Shown here piece after piece: positions 32,791 to 42,069 of a stretch of DNA of 64,000 nt (the first letter of the stretch is position 1; the number at the start of each line of letters is the position of its first letter). Location: contig NZ_JABWRD020000005.1 in NCBI RefSeq assembly GCF_014268785.2, forward strand, positions 62,001-126,000. Reading direction: 5' to 3'. Under the pieces are notes generated by a model. The model was not told where the DNA came from. It saw only the letters and a program-made list of their open reading frames with translations, and searched no databases. Source of the DNA: Pseudomonas shirazensis. GTDB taxonomy: Bacteria > Pseudomonadota > Gammaproteobacteria > Pseudomonadales > Pseudomonadaceae. Position numbers and translations under genes: made by a program.

Positions 32791-34833
32791 ATGTTGCCGC
32801 TACCGCTGCGCCTTTCCCCGCTTGCCGCTGCCCTTTGGCTGGCCTCCCCCGCCAGCCACGCCGTTGAACTGCAGCCACAGGTTATTACTGCCAATCCGCT
32901 GGGCAACGCTCAACTTGCCGCGCCAAGTACAGTGCTCGAAGGCGACGCGTTGCTGCACCAGCAGCACGCCAGCCTCGGTGAAACCCTCAACAAGCAGCCC
33001 GGGGTCGCCTCAACCTGGTTTGGCCCGGGCGCCAGCCGCCCGGTGATCCGCGGGCTGGACGGTGATCGCATTCGTATCCTGCGCAATGGCGTCGGCGCGC
33101 TGGATGCTTCGTCGCTGTCGTATGACCATGCGGTGCCACTGGACCCGGTCATCGTCGAGCGGGTTGAAATCGTCCGCGGCCCAGCGGCGCTGCTGTATGG
33201 CGGCAATGCCATCGGCGGCGTGGTCAACACCTTCGACAACCGCATCCCCGATGCTCCCATCGACGGCATTCACGGTGCGGGTGAGCTGCGCTACGGCGGC
33301 GCCGACACCACCCGCAGCAGCGCCGGCAAGCTCGAAGCCGGTGACGGCAACTTCGCCTTGCACCTGGATGCCAACAGCCGCCAGTTCAATGACCTGCGCA
33401 TTCCTGGCTATGCGCGCAGCGGCAAGGTCCGCGACAGTGCCGAGCCGGGCAGCAAACACCGCCTGGAGAACAGCGACGGTCGCCAGGACGGCGGCGCTCT
33501 TGGCGGCGCCTATCACTGGGAGCACGGTTACAGCGGGTTCTCCTATAGCCGTTACGACAGCAACTACGGCTCGGTTGCCGAGCCCGGCGTGCGCCTGGAC
33601 ATGCAGCAGGACCACTACGGTTTCGCCTCTGAACTGCGCGATCTGGACGGCCCGTTCAGCTCGGTCAAGGTCGACGCTGGCTACACCGATTACCAGCACC
33701 GCGAGATCGAAAGCGGCGAAGTGCACACCACCTTCAAGAACAAAGGCTACGAGGCGCGCATCGAGGCCAGGCATCAACCGCTGGGGCCAGTGGAAGGGGT
33801 GATCGGCGCGCAGGTCAGCCGCAATCAGTTCTCCGCGTTGGGTGAAGAAGCCTTTGTGCCCTACACCGACACCGACAGCCTGGCGCTGTTTCTGTTAGAG
33901 CAGTGGCAGGCCAGCGGGCGCCTGAACCTGAGCTTCGGTGCCCGCCTGGAACACACCCGGGTAGACCCGGATGCCAAGGGCAACGAAGACTTCGCGGCAG
34001 CTGACAGCACCAGCACCTTCAATGCAGTGAGCCTGTCTTCAGGCGCGGTGTATCAGCTTGATCCGATCTGGTCCCTGGCGGCCAACCTCGGCTACACCGA
34101 GCGCGCGCCGACCTTCTATGAGCTGTATGCCAATGGTGCGCACGTGGCGACCGGCGCCTATGAAGTGGGTGATGCCAGCCTGAACAAGGAAAAGGCGATC
34201 GCCGCCGACCTGGCCCTGCGCTTTGACAATGGCACGCACAAGGGCAGTGTCGGCGTGTTCTATAGCCACTTCCGCAATTACATTGGCCTTATCGGCAGCG
34301 GCAATCTGCGTGAGGGGCATCATCATGATGGCGATGATGATCATGACCATGACCATGACCACGGTGATATTCCCGAATACCTGTACCAAGGTGTGCGTGC
34401 GCGCTTCTATGGCATCGAGGCGCAGGATCGCTGGCAGTTGCTGGAAAACCGCTACGGCAGCTTTGCCCTGGAACTGTCAGGCGATTACACCCGCGCCAAC
34501 AACCTCGACACGGGTGAGCCGCTGCCACGGATTGCGCCGCTACGCCTCAACAGCGGCCTGCTCTGGTCACTGGACCGCTGGCAGGCGCGGGTTGATGTGC
34601 AACATGCAGCCTCGCAGCAGCGTAAGCCGTCCAACGAGACCAGCACTGACGGTTACACAACCTTGGGCGCAAGCGTCGGCTACCGTTTCGATATCGGCCA
34701 GAGCGAGTGGCTGGCGTTTGTTCGCGGTGAGAACCTGACCAATCAGACGGTGCGCTACGCCAGTTCAATCTTGCGCGACATTGCCCCAGCGCCTGGGCGT
34801 AGTGTCGAGGTTGGCCTGCGTACAAGCTTCTGA
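32791..34833 (+). CDS. znuD: TonB-dependent zinc receptor ZnuD-like
   Basis: Outer-membrane receptor importing zinc (or zinc complexes) with TonB energy; 680 residues. A signal peptide ends near residue 26 (PASHA). Then come a TonB-box-like segment (QPQVITANPL), the plug domain ('SLGETLNKQPGV', 'PVIRGLDGDRIRILRNGV', 'VEIVRGPAALLYGGNAIGG') and a 22-strand barrel ending in Phe. An external loop at residues 510-523 is His/Asp-rich (HHHDGDDDHDHDHDHG), a zinc-capture feature known in ZnuD. Start ATG 32791 is preceded by AAGGA at a longish 12 nt. A Zur-like operator lies upstream. Confidence 0.88.
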   Translation: MLPLPLRLSPLAAALWLASPASHAVELQPQVITANPLGNAQLAAPSTVLEGDALLHQQHASLGETLNKQPGVASTWFGPGASRPVIRGLDGDRIRILRNGVGALDASSLSYDHAVPLDPVIVERVEIVRGPAALLYGGNAIGGVVNTFDNRIPDAPIDGIHGAGELRYGGADTTRSSAGKLEAGDGNFALHLDANSRQFNDLRIPGYARSGKVRDSAEPGSKHRLENSDGRQDGGALGGAYHWEHGYSGFSYSRYDSNYGSVAEPGVRLDMQQDHYGFASELRDLDGPFSSVKVDAGYTDYQHREIESGEVHTTFKNKGYEARIEARHQPLGPVEGVIGAQVSRNQFSALGEEAFVPYTDTDSLALFLLEQWQASGRLNLSFGARLEHTRVDPDAKGNEDFAAADSTSTFNAVSLSSGAVYQLDPIWSLAANLGYTERAPTFYELYANGAHVATGAYEVGDASLNKEKAIAADLALRFDNGTHKGSVGVFYSHFRNYIGLIGSGNLREGHHHDGDDDHDHDHDHGDIPEYLYQGVRARFYGIEAQDRWQLLENRYGSFALELSGDYTRANNLDTGEPLPRIAPLRLNSGLLWSLDRWQARVDVQHAASQQRKPSNETSTDGYTTLGASVGYRFDIGQSEWLAFVRGENLTNQTVRYASSILRDIAPAPGRSVEVGLRTSF

Positions 34834-34854
34834 GTAACCGCACTGGGGGCCGTT

Positions 34855-34880
34855 ATGGCTGGCTCGATTGAGCTGGCCAT
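34855..34880 (+). terminator. Hairpin after znuD
   Basis: ATGGCTGGCTC (34855-34865) and GAGCTGGCCAT (34870-34880) form an 11-bp stem with two G-U wobble pairs and a GATT loop, 22 bp past the znuD stop. There is no T-run, so it is a weak intrinsic terminator or a transcript-end stabiliser. The remaining 200 bp to oprB show no gene. Confidence 0.4.
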
Positions 34881-35088
34881 GGTGACCACAGCCATAGCGC
34901 TACGCCCATTGTTGCTGCAGGAGTAACAATCAAGTGCGACATTTTGTCTTTTTTTATTACCCCTTCCGCTATATCCTGCCGCCGCACTGAATCGCTTCAG
35001 CCCATATTCCCACAGCCATACGCCATCGAAGAGCGTGCTTTTCGATGCACTTGGGTATTTTTCGTCAATCCAAAGATAGCGCTATCTC

Positions 35089-36435
35089 ATGTTCCAGCTA
35101 CCCCGTAGTCGTTATGCCGCCTTAGGCCTGTCCACACTCCTCTTTGGCGTTACGCCCGCCACGCTTGCCGGTGAAATGTTCGCCAGTGACTCGCCGTGGA
35201 TGCTTGGCGACTGGAACGGCAGCCGCAGTGACCTGCGCGAGCGCGGCTACGACTTCACCCTCGGCTACACGGGTGAAATGGGCAGCAACCTGCATGGCGG
35301 CTACGACCATGACCGCAGCGCGCGCTACAGCGACCAGTTCACCTTTGGCAGCCACCTTGACCTGCAGAAGATCCTCGGCTGGAACGCCACCGAGGTGCAG
35401 TTGACCGTGACCGAGCGCCACGGCCAGAACATCAGCAATGACCGCATCAACGACCCGCGCGTAGGTGGTTTTACCTCCGCCCAGGAAGTCTGGGGTCGCG
35501 GCCAGACCTGGCGCCTGACTCAGCTGTGGATCAAGCAGAAGTACTTCGATGGCGTCCTCGACGTGAAATTTGGCCGCTTCGGCGAAGGCGAAGACTTCAA
35601 CAGCTTCCCCTGCGACTTCCAGAACCTGGCGTTCTGCGGCTCGCAGGTCGGCAACTGGGTTGGCGGCATCTGGTACAACTGGCCGGTCAGCCAATGGGCC
35701 CTGCGCGTGCGTTACAACCTGAGCGCTACGCTGTACGCCCAGGTCGGCGTGTTCGAGCAGAACCCTTCCAACCTCGAGTCGGGCAATGGCTTCAAGCTCA
35801 GCGGCAGCGGTACCCAGGGCGCGGTAATGCCGATCGAACTGGTCTGGAGCCCACAGGTCAATGGACTTGCAGGGGAATATCGCGCCGGCTACTACTACAG
35901 TAATGCCAAGGCTCAGGACGTACTGCGCGACAGCAGTGGCCAACCCGCCGCCATCAGCGGCGCTGCCTACCGCAGCCGCTCGAGCAAACACGGTTTCTGG
36001 CTCGGCGCGCAGCAGCAGGTGACCTCGCAGGCGTCCGACCAGTCACGCGGCCTGAGCTTGTTTGCCAATGCCACATTGCACGACAAGGAGACCAATGCCA
36101 TCGACAACTACGTTCAGGCAGGTGTGCTGTACAAGGGGCCATTCGATGCCCGGGCCAAGGACGACATCGGTTTCGCCCTCGCCCGCGTGCACGTCAACCC
36201 CGGCTACCGCAAGAACGCCCGCCTGGCCAATCAGGCGGCCGGGACCAGTGATTACGACAACCCAGGCTACCTGCCTGTGCAAGACACCGAATACAGCGCC
36301 GAGCTCTACTACGGCGTGCACCTGGCCGACTGGCTCACCGTGCGTCCCAACCTGCAGTACATTCGCCATCCAGGCGGGGTATCGGCAGTCGACGACGCAC
36401 TGATCGCCGGCCTGAAGATTCAAAGCAGTTTCTGA
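35089..36435 (+). CDS. oprB: Carbohydrate-selective porin OprB family
   Basis: Outer-membrane glucose/sugar porin, 448 residues. A signal peptide (LGLSTLLFGVTPATLA) is followed by a beta-barrel with the OprB start 'SPWMLGDWNGSRSDLRERGY' and the blocks 'KFGRFGEGEDFNSFPC', 'FCGSQVGNWVGGIWYNWPVSQWA' region and the terminal 'GLKIQSSF' with C-terminal Phe for BAM recognition. Two cysteines in the FPCDFQNLAFCG loop may form a disulfide. It is 25 bp upstream of gcd, so it supplies sugar to the periplasmic glucose dehydrogenase. Confidence 0.93.
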   Translation: MFQLPRSRYAALGLSTLLFGVTPATLAGEMFASDSPWMLGDWNGSRSDLRERGYDFTLGYTGEMGSNLHGGYDHDRSARYSDQFTFGSHLDLQKILGWNATEVQLTVTERHGQNISNDRINDPRVGGFTSAQEVWGRGQTWRLTQLWIKQKYFDGVLDVKFGRFGEGEDFNSFPCDFQNLAFCGSQVGNWVGGIWYNWPVSQWALRVRYNLSATLYAQVGVFEQNPSNLESGNGFKLSGSGTQGAVMPIELVWSPQVNGLAGEYRAGYYYSNAKAQDVLRDSSGQPAAISGAAYRSRSSKHGFWLGAQQQVTSQASDQSRGLSLFANATLHDKETNAIDNYVQAGVLYKGPFDARAKDDIGFALARVHVNPGYRKNARLANQAAGTSDYDNPGYLPVQDTEYSAELYYGVHLADWLTVRPNLQYIRHPGGVSAVDDALIAGLKIQSSF

Positions 36436-36460
36436 CCTCAACTTTCACGGAGTACCTTTG

Positions 36461-38872
36461 ATGAGCACTGACGGTGCCAAAACCGGAACCCGCTGGCTAC
36501 CGCGCCTGCTAGGCGTGCTGCTGTTGCTGATGGGCCTGGCCCTGCTGGCCGGCGGTATCAAGCTCAGCCAGCTGGGCGGATCGCTTTACTACCTGCTGGC
36601 CGGCATCGGCTTTGCCGTCAGCGGCATCCTGCTGTTGGCCAAACGGCAGATCGCCCTTGGTGTCTACGGCGTGGTGCTGCTGGCAAGCACCGCCTGGGCG
36701 CTGTGGGAAGTTGGCCTGGACTGGTGGCAACTGGTGCCGCGCCTGGCCATCTGGTTCGCCCTTGGCGTAGTCCTGCTGTTGCCGTGGGCACGCCGCCCGC
36801 TGCTTGGCCCGGCCTCCCGAGTCAACACCGCGCTGCTCAGCGTTGCAGTAGTTGCCGCCGGCGCCACCGCTCTGGCCAGCCAGTTCACTCACCCGGGCGA
36901 GATCCGCGGCGAGTTCAACCGCGACAGCAGCGAAATGGCCAGCACCGCCCCGGCCATGCCTGACGGCGACTGGCAGGCGTATGGCCGTACCGAGCACGGC
37001 GACCGCTACTCGCCGCTGCGCCAGATCACCGCGCAGAATGCCTACCGACTGGAAGAAGCCTGGCGCATCCGCACCGGCGACCTGCCCACTGAAAACGACC
37101 CGGTCGAGCTGACCAACCAGAACACGCCGCTGAAGGTCAACGGCATGCTCTACGCCTGTACTGCGCACAGCAAGCTGCTGGCGCTGGACCCGGACACCGG
37201 TGCCGAAATCTGGCGCTTCGACCCGCAAGTAAAGAGCCCGGTGGGCACCTTCAAGGGCTTCGCCCACATGACCTGCCGGGGTGCGTCCTACTATGACGAG
37301 AACCGCTACGTCAGCCGTGACGGCAGCCCGGCGCCGAAAATTTCCGATGCTGGCCAGGTCGTTGCCCAGGCATGCCCCCGCCGCCTGTACCTGCCGACCG
37401 CCGATGCGCGCCTGATCGCCATCAACGCCGACACCGGCAAGGTCTGCGAAGGCTTCGCCAACCAGGGCGTCATCGATCTGACTACCGGCATTGGCCCGTT
37501 CACCGCAGGTGGTTACTACTCGACGTCGCCTGCAGCGATTACCCGCGATCTGGTGATCATCGGCGGCCATGTCACCGATAACGAGTCGACCAACGAACCG
37601 TCCGGAGTGATTCGCGCCTATGACGTGCACGATGGTCATCTGGTATGGAACTGGGACAGCAACAACCCGGATGACACCAAGCCACTGGCACCTGGCAAGA
37701 CCTACAGCCGCAACTCGGCCAACATGTGGTCGATCGCCAGCGTCGATGAAGACCTGGGCATGATCTACCTGCCACTGGGCAACCAGACCCCTGACCAGTG
37801 GGGCGCGGATCGCACCCCAGGCGCCGAGAAGTACAGCGCCGGTATCGTTGCCCTGGACCTGGCCACCGGCAAGGCCCGCTGGAACTACCAGTTCACTCAC
37901 CACGACCTGTGGGACATGGACGTCGGCAGCCAGCCGACCCTGATGCACCTGAAGACCGATGACGGCATCAAGCCAGCAGTGATCGTGCCAACCAAGCAGG
38001 GCAGCCTGTATGTACTTGACCGTCGCGACGGCACGCCGATTGTGCCGATCCGCGAGATCCCGGTGCCGCAGGGCGCGGTCAAGGGTGACCACACCGCCCC
38101 GACCCAGGCCCGCTCCGACCTCAACCTGCTGGGCCCGGACCTGACCGAACAGGCCATGTGGGGCGCCACCCCGTTTGACCAGATGCTCTGCCGTATCCAG
38201 TTCCGTGAACTACGCTACGAAGGCCAATACACCCCGCCGTCGGAACAGGGCAGCCTGATCTACCCCGGCAACGTCGGTGTGTTCAACTGGGGCAGCGTGT
38301 CGATCGACCCGGTGCGCCAATTGATGTTCACCTCGCCCAACTACATGGCCTTCGTGTCGAAGATGGTGCCGCGCGAGCAAGTCGCTGCCGATAGCAAGCG
38401 CGAGAGTGAAACCAGCGGCGTGCAGCCTAACAGCGGTGCTCCGTACGCTGTAATCATGCACCCCTTCATGTCGCCACTGGGCGTGCCGTGCCAGGCGCCG
38501 GCCTGGGGGTATGTAGCCGCCATCGACCTGTTCACCAACAAGGTGGTGTGGAAGCACAAGAACGGCACCACCCGTGACAGCACGCCGATCCCGATCGGTA
38601 TGCCGGTCGGTGTGCCGAGCATGGGCGGTTCGATGGTCACTGCGGGCGGTGTCGGCTTCCTCAGCGGCACCCTCGACCAGTACCTGCGTGCCTATGACGT
38701 GCACAACGGCGCCGAACTGTGGAAGGCGCGCCTGCCCGCAGGTGGCCAGGCCACACCGATGACCTACACCGGCAAGGACGGCAAGCAGTATGTGCTGGTC
38801 ACCGCCGGCGGCCACGGCTCGCTGGGCACCAAGATGGGCGATTACATCATCGCTTACAAACTGGCCGACTAA
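36461..38872 (+). CDS. gcd: PQQ-dependent membrane glucose dehydrogenase
   Basis: Oxidises glucose to gluconolactone on the periplasmic face and reduces ubiquinone; 803 residues, close to E. coli Gcd (796). Five N-terminal membrane helices lie within about residues 15-140, then a periplasmic PQQ eight-bladed propeller. Family blocks are 'DWQAYGRTEHGDRYSPLRQI', 'NTPLKVNGMLYACTAHSKLL', 'YYSTSPAAITRDLVIIGGHV' and the PQQ-binding signature 'HHDLWDMDVGSQPTLM'. ATG 36461 follows CGGAG; a TTG one codon earlier is less likely. It forms an operon with oprB and ends at a clear terminator. Confidence 0.96.
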   Translation: MSTDGAKTGTRWLPRLLGVLLLLMGLALLAGGIKLSQLGGSLYYLLAGIGFAVSGILLLAKRQIALGVYGVVLLASTAWALWEVGLDWWQLVPRLAIWFALGVVLLLPWARRPLLGPASRVNTALLSVAVVAAGATALASQFTHPGEIRGEFNRDSSEMASTAPAMPDGDWQAYGRTEHGDRYSPLRQITAQNAYRLEEAWRIRTGDLPTENDPVELTNQNTPLKVNGMLYACTAHSKLLALDPDTGAEIWRFDPQVKSPVGTFKGFAHMTCRGASYYDENRYVSRDGSPAPKISDAGQVVAQACPRRLYLPTADARLIAINADTGKVCEGFANQGVIDLTTGIGPFTAGGYYSTSPAAITRDLVIIGGHVTDNESTNEPSGVIRAYDVHDGHLVWNWDSNNPDDTKPLAPGKTYSRNSANMWSIASVDEDLGMIYLPLGNQTPDQWGADRTPGAEKYSAGIVALDLATGKARWNYQFTHHDLWDMDVGSQPTLMHLKTDDGIKPAVIVPTKQGSLYVLDRRDGTPIVPIREIPVPQGAVKGDHTAPTQARSDLNLLGPDLTEQAMWGATPFDQMLCRIQFRELRYEGQYTPPSEQGSLIYPGNVGVFNWGSVSIDPVRQLMFTSPNYMAFVSKMVPREQVAADSKRESETSGVQPNSGAPYAVIMHPFMSPLGVPCQAPAWGYVAAIDLFTNKVVWKHKNGTTRDSTPIPIGMPVGVPSMGGSMVTAGGVGFLSGTLDQYLRAYDVHNGAELWKARLPAGGQATPMTYTGKDGKQYVLVTAGGHGSLGTKMGDYIIAYKLAD

Positions 38873-38901
38873 TCCTCGCGCCAGTGCATCACCTGCATAA
38901 G

Positions 38902-38932
38902 AAGCGGAACCTGTACGGTTCCGCTTTTTTTT
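38902..38932 (+). terminator. Rho-independent terminator after gcd
   Basis: AAGCGGAACC (38902-38911) and GGTTCCGCTT (38917-38926) make a perfect 10-bp stem with a 5-nt loop, running into eight Ts (38925-38932). It is the cleanest intrinsic terminator in the window and isolates oprB-gcd from lon. Confidence 0.92.
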
Positions 38933-38974
38933 GGCCCCTTATAAATAGCGCACTAACGTCTTCATCTACGCTGG

Positions 38975-39003
38975 CTTGAAACCCATTGGCCTTTACCCCA
39001 TCT
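38975..39003 (+). promoter_or_regulatory. Sigma-32 heat-shock promoter of lon
   Basis: CTTGAAA (38975-38981), a 14-nt spacer and CCCCATCT (38996-39003) match the sigma-32 consensus CTTGAAA-N12-15-CCCCATNT essentially perfectly. It is 31 bp upstream of the lon start codon and downstream of the gcd terminator. Confidence 0.85.
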
Positions 39004-39033
39004 AAGCACCATAGTCATTAACTCAGGTGCCTC

Positions 39034-41454
39034 ATGAGCGACCAGCAGGATCATTCGGAACAGCCCGACGAACACAGCGAAATCGAACACCTCGAAGGCG
39101 CCGCAATCCCTGGCCATGCCCTTGCCCTGCCCGGCCAACAGCTGCCAGACAAGGTCTACGTCATCCCGATTCACAACCGCCCATTCTTCCCGGCCCAGGT
39201 GCTGCCGGTGATCGTCAACGAAGAGCCGTGGGCAGAAACCCTCGACCTGGTGGCCAAGACCGATCACCACTCGCTGGCGCTGTTCTTCATGGATACGCCG
39301 CCCGAAGATCACCGTCACTTCGACACTTCGGCGTTGCCCGAGTACGGCACCCTGGTCAAGGTCCACCACGCCAGCCGCGAGAACGGCAAGCTGCAGTTCG
39401 TTGCCCAGGGCCTGACCCGGGTGCGCATCCGTACCTGGCTCAAACACCATCGCCCACCGTATCTGGTCGAAGTCGAGTACCCGCGTCAGTCGACCGAGCC
39501 GACCGATGAGGTCAAGGCGTACGGCATGGCCTTGATCAACGCGATCAAGGAGTTGCTGCCGCTCAACCCGTTGTACAGCGAAGAGCTAAAGAACTATCTC
39601 AACCGCTTCAGCCCCAACGACCCGTCGCCGCTGACAGACTTTGCCGCCGCGCTGACCTCGGCCACCGGCAAGCAACTGCAGGAAGTGCTCGATTGTGTGC
39701 CCATGCTCAAGCGCATGGAAAAAGTCTTGCCGATGCTGCGCAAGGAAGTCGAGGTCGCCCACTTGCAGAACGAGATCTCGGCAGAGGTCAATCGGCAGAT
39801 CGGCGAGCACCAGCGCGAGTTCTTCCTCAAGGAGCAACTCAAGGTCATCCAGCAGGAACTTGGCCTGACCAAGGACGACCGCAGCGCCGACCTTGAACAG
39901 TTCAAGCAGCGTCTGGAGGGCAAGACCCTGCCCGCCGCCGCGAAAAAACGCCTTGATGAAGAGCTGGGCAAACTGGCTATTCTGGAAACCGGCTCGCCGG
40001 AATACGCCGTGACGCGCAATTACCTGGAGTGGGCCAGCGCCCTGCCCTGGGGCGTGTACGGCAAGGACAAGCTCGACCTCAAGCATGCACGCAAGGTGCT
40101 CGATCAGCATCACGCCGGGCTGGATGACATCAAAGACCGGATTCTCGAGTTCCTCGCCGTCGGTGCCTGGAAAGGCGAGATCAGTGGCTCGATCGTGTTG
40201 CTGGTTGGCCCACCCGGGGTGGGCAAGACCAGCATCGGCAAGTCTATCGCCGAGTCGCTCGGCCGGCCGTTCTACCGCTTCAGTGTCGGCGGCATGCGCG
40301 ACGAAGCCGAGATCAAGGGCCACCGCCGTACCTACATCGGCGCCCAGCCGGGCAAACTGGTGCAGGCGCTGAAAGACGTTGAGGTGATGAACCCGGTGAT
40401 CATGCTCGACGAGATCGACAAGATGGGCCAGAGCTACCAGGGCGACCCGGCTTCGGCCTTGCTGGAAACCCTCGACCCTGAGCAGAACGTCGACTTTCTC
40501 GACCACTACCTTGACCTGCGCCTGGACCTGTCCAAGGTGCTGTTCGTATGTACCGCCAATACCCTGGACTCGATCCCCGGACCTCTGCTCGACCGCATGG
40601 AAGTGATCCGCCTGTCTGGCTACATCACCGAAGAAAAACTGGCCATCGCCAAGCGCCATCTGTGGCCCAAGCAGCTGGAAAAAGCCGGGGTGGCCAAGAC
40701 CAGCCTGAGTATCAGCGACTCCGCGCTGCGCCTGGTAATCGATGGCTATGCCCGCGAAGCGGGTGTGCGCCAATTGGAAAAGCAATTGGGCAAGCTGGTG
40801 CGCAAGGCGGTCATGAAGCTGCTTGAAGACCCGCAGGCCAAACTCAAGATAGGCCCCAAGGATCTTGAAGCGGCACTGGGTATGCCGGTGTTCCGCAGCG
40901 AACAGGTGCTGGCTGGCAAAGGTGTAATAACCGGCCTGGCCTGGACCAGTATGGGCGGCGCCACGCTGCCGATCGAAGCCACCCGCATTCATGCCCTCAA
41001 TCGAGGTTTCAAGCTGACCGGCAAGCTTGGCGACGTGATGAAGGAGTCTGCGGAGATCGCCTATAGCTACGTCAGCGCCAACCTCAAGCAATTTGGCGGC
41101 GACCCGACCTACTTCAACGAGGCGTTCATCCACCTGCACGTGCCTGAGGGAGCAACGCCCAAGGACGGCCCAAGCGCCGGGGTAACCATGGCCAGTGCGC
41201 TGCTGTCGCTGGCCCGCGATCAGGTGCCGAAAAAAGGCGTAGCCATGACCGGCGAGCTGACCCTGACCGGGCAAGTGCTACCGATTGGTGGTGTGCGCGA
41301 AAAAGTCATAGCGGCCAAGCGCCAGAAGATTCTCGAGCTGATTCTGCCTGAAGCCAACCGAGGCGACTTTGAAGAGCTGCCGGAGTATCTGCGGGAGGGC
41401 CTGACCGTGCACTTTGCCAAGCGCTTTGCCGACGTGGCCAAAGTGCTGTTTTGA
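39034..41454 (+). CDS. lon: ATP-dependent protease Lon, second type (AsrA-like)
   Basis: Cytosolic AAA+ serine protease degrading misfolded and regulatory proteins; 806 residues. N-terminal substrate domain to about 240, coiled coil, AAA+ with Walker A 'GPPGVGKT' (K398) and Walker B 'IMLDEIDKM', then the protease domain with catalytic Ser714 in 'PKDGPSAG' and Lys757 in 'GGVREKVIAAKR'. The acidic, His-containing N-terminus differs from the canonical Pseudomonas Lon and suggests the AsrA-type paralogue reported in P. aeruginosa. A near-perfect sigma-32 promoter precedes it. Calling it lon versus asrA needs comparison with the genome's other Lon. Confidence 0.92.
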   Translation: MSDQQDHSEQPDEHSEIEHLEGAAIPGHALALPGQQLPDKVYVIPIHNRPFFPAQVLPVIVNEEPWAETLDLVAKTDHHSLALFFMDTPPEDHRHFDTSALPEYGTLVKVHHASRENGKLQFVAQGLTRVRIRTWLKHHRPPYLVEVEYPRQSTEPTDEVKAYGMALINAIKELLPLNPLYSEELKNYLNRFSPNDPSPLTDFAAALTSATGKQLQEVLDCVPMLKRMEKVLPMLRKEVEVAHLQNEISAEVNRQIGEHQREFFLKEQLKVIQQELGLTKDDRSADLEQFKQRLEGKTLPAAAKKRLDEELGKLAILETGSPEYAVTRNYLEWASALPWGVYGKDKLDLKHARKVLDQHHAGLDDIKDRILEFLAVGAWKGEISGSIVLLVGPPGVGKTSIGKSIAESLGRPFYRFSVGGMRDEAEIKGHRRTYIGAQPGKLVQALKDVEVMNPVIMLDEIDKMGQSYQGDPASALLETLDPEQNVDFLDHYLDLRLDLSKVLFVCTANTLDSIPGPLLDRMEVIRLSGYITEEKLAIAKRHLWPKQLEKAGVAKTSLSISDSALRLVIDGYAREAGVRQLEKQLGKLVRKAVMKLLEDPQAKLKIGPKDLEAALGMPVFRSEQVLAGKGVITGLAWTSMGGATLPIEATRIHALNRGFKLTGKLGDVMKESAEIAYSYVSANLKQFGGDPTYFNEAFIHLHVPEGATPKDGPSAGVTMASALLSLARDQVPKKGVAMTGELTLTGQVLPIGGVREKVIAAKRQKILELILPEANRGDFEELPEYLREGLTVHFAKRFADVAKVLF

Positions 41455-41470
41455 ATCGACACCGAGAAAA

Positions 41471-41495
41471 CAGCGGAGCCGTTCTGGCTCCGCTG
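41471..41495. terminator. Hairpin after lon
   Basis: CAGCGGAGCC (41471-41480) and GGCTCCGCTG (41486-41495) form a perfect 10-bp stem with a 5-nt loop, 16 bp past the lon stop. No T-run follows; the AAAA before the stem would serve a transcript on the other strand. Confidence 0.6.
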
Positions 41496-41560
41496 CAAAC
41501 GGGCTTACAGTTTGAATCGCATGGGGTATTCTCAGCGCACTGAATTGCGCTGGAGTATCC

Positions 41561-41950
41561 ATGACCGTCCTTCGTCTGCTGCTTCCTCTGAGCCTGGCAA
41601 TGCTTGCCGCGTGTAGCCATCGACCGAGTGTCGTCGAGCTCAATTCCGAAGGTGAATGTCCGCAGCGCCTGCAGCTTGGCCAGAGTTTGACCGTGACCCT
41701 GCCCAGCAATCCCACCACCGGCTATCGCTGGAAACTCAAGGACTCTGCCGCTGCTGTTCTCCAGGCACGCGGCCCGGAGGTCTACAGCACACCTGAGCAG
41801 AATGGCATGGTTGGCACTGCGGGGTCGTCCACCTGGCGCTTCCAGGCTGCTGCCAGCGGTGAAGGTACGCTGTTGCTTGTGTATCAACAGCCTTGGGCGC
41901 CAGAGGTGGTTCCGGTGCAGACCTTCGAGTGCAAGGTCATCGTGCACTGA
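41561..41950 (+). CDS. Protease inhibitor I42 (chagasin) family lipoprotein
   Basis: Predicted inhibitor of papain-like cysteine proteases, 129 residues. The signal peptide ends in a lipobox 'MLAAC' (Cys18), so it is probably an outer-membrane or periplasmic lipoprotein. The three chagasin loops are visible: 'NPTTGYRW', 'GMVGTAGSSTWRF' and 'QQPWAPE'. Chagasin-type proteins block C1 proteases, often of competitors, hosts or predators. It lies just after lon, but Lon is a cytosolic serine protease, so a direct link is unlikely. A hairpin separates the genes. Confidence 0.87.
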   Translation: MTVLRLLLPLSLAMLAACSHRPSVVELNSEGECPQRLQLGQSLTVTLPSNPTTGYRWKLKDSAAAVLQARGPEVYSTPEQNGMVGTAGSSTWRFQAAASGEGTLLLVYQQPWAPEVVPVQTFECKVIVH

Positions 41951-42069
41951 GCCGGCCCTCCAGCGCAGGGTAATTCCCGCTGCAGGGCTGACCGTTCGCG
42001 CCAGGCCCGTATCCAGCAAGGCCTGGCTTGGCTAGAATGTCGCCCCTGTTTTTTTCGCCCGAGCACACC

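Noticed and set aside
34309..34365. CAT/GAT-rich tract as a possible CRISPR or microsatellite locus
   Set aside because: It is in frame inside znuD and encodes the His/Asp-rich zinc loop; no spacer pattern.
36509..38092. 527-residue open frame antisense to gcd
   Set aside because: Shadow of gcd with Val/Ala/His-rich composition and no domain pattern.
39586..41274. 562-residue open frame antisense to lon
   Set aside because: Shadow of lon; no family features.
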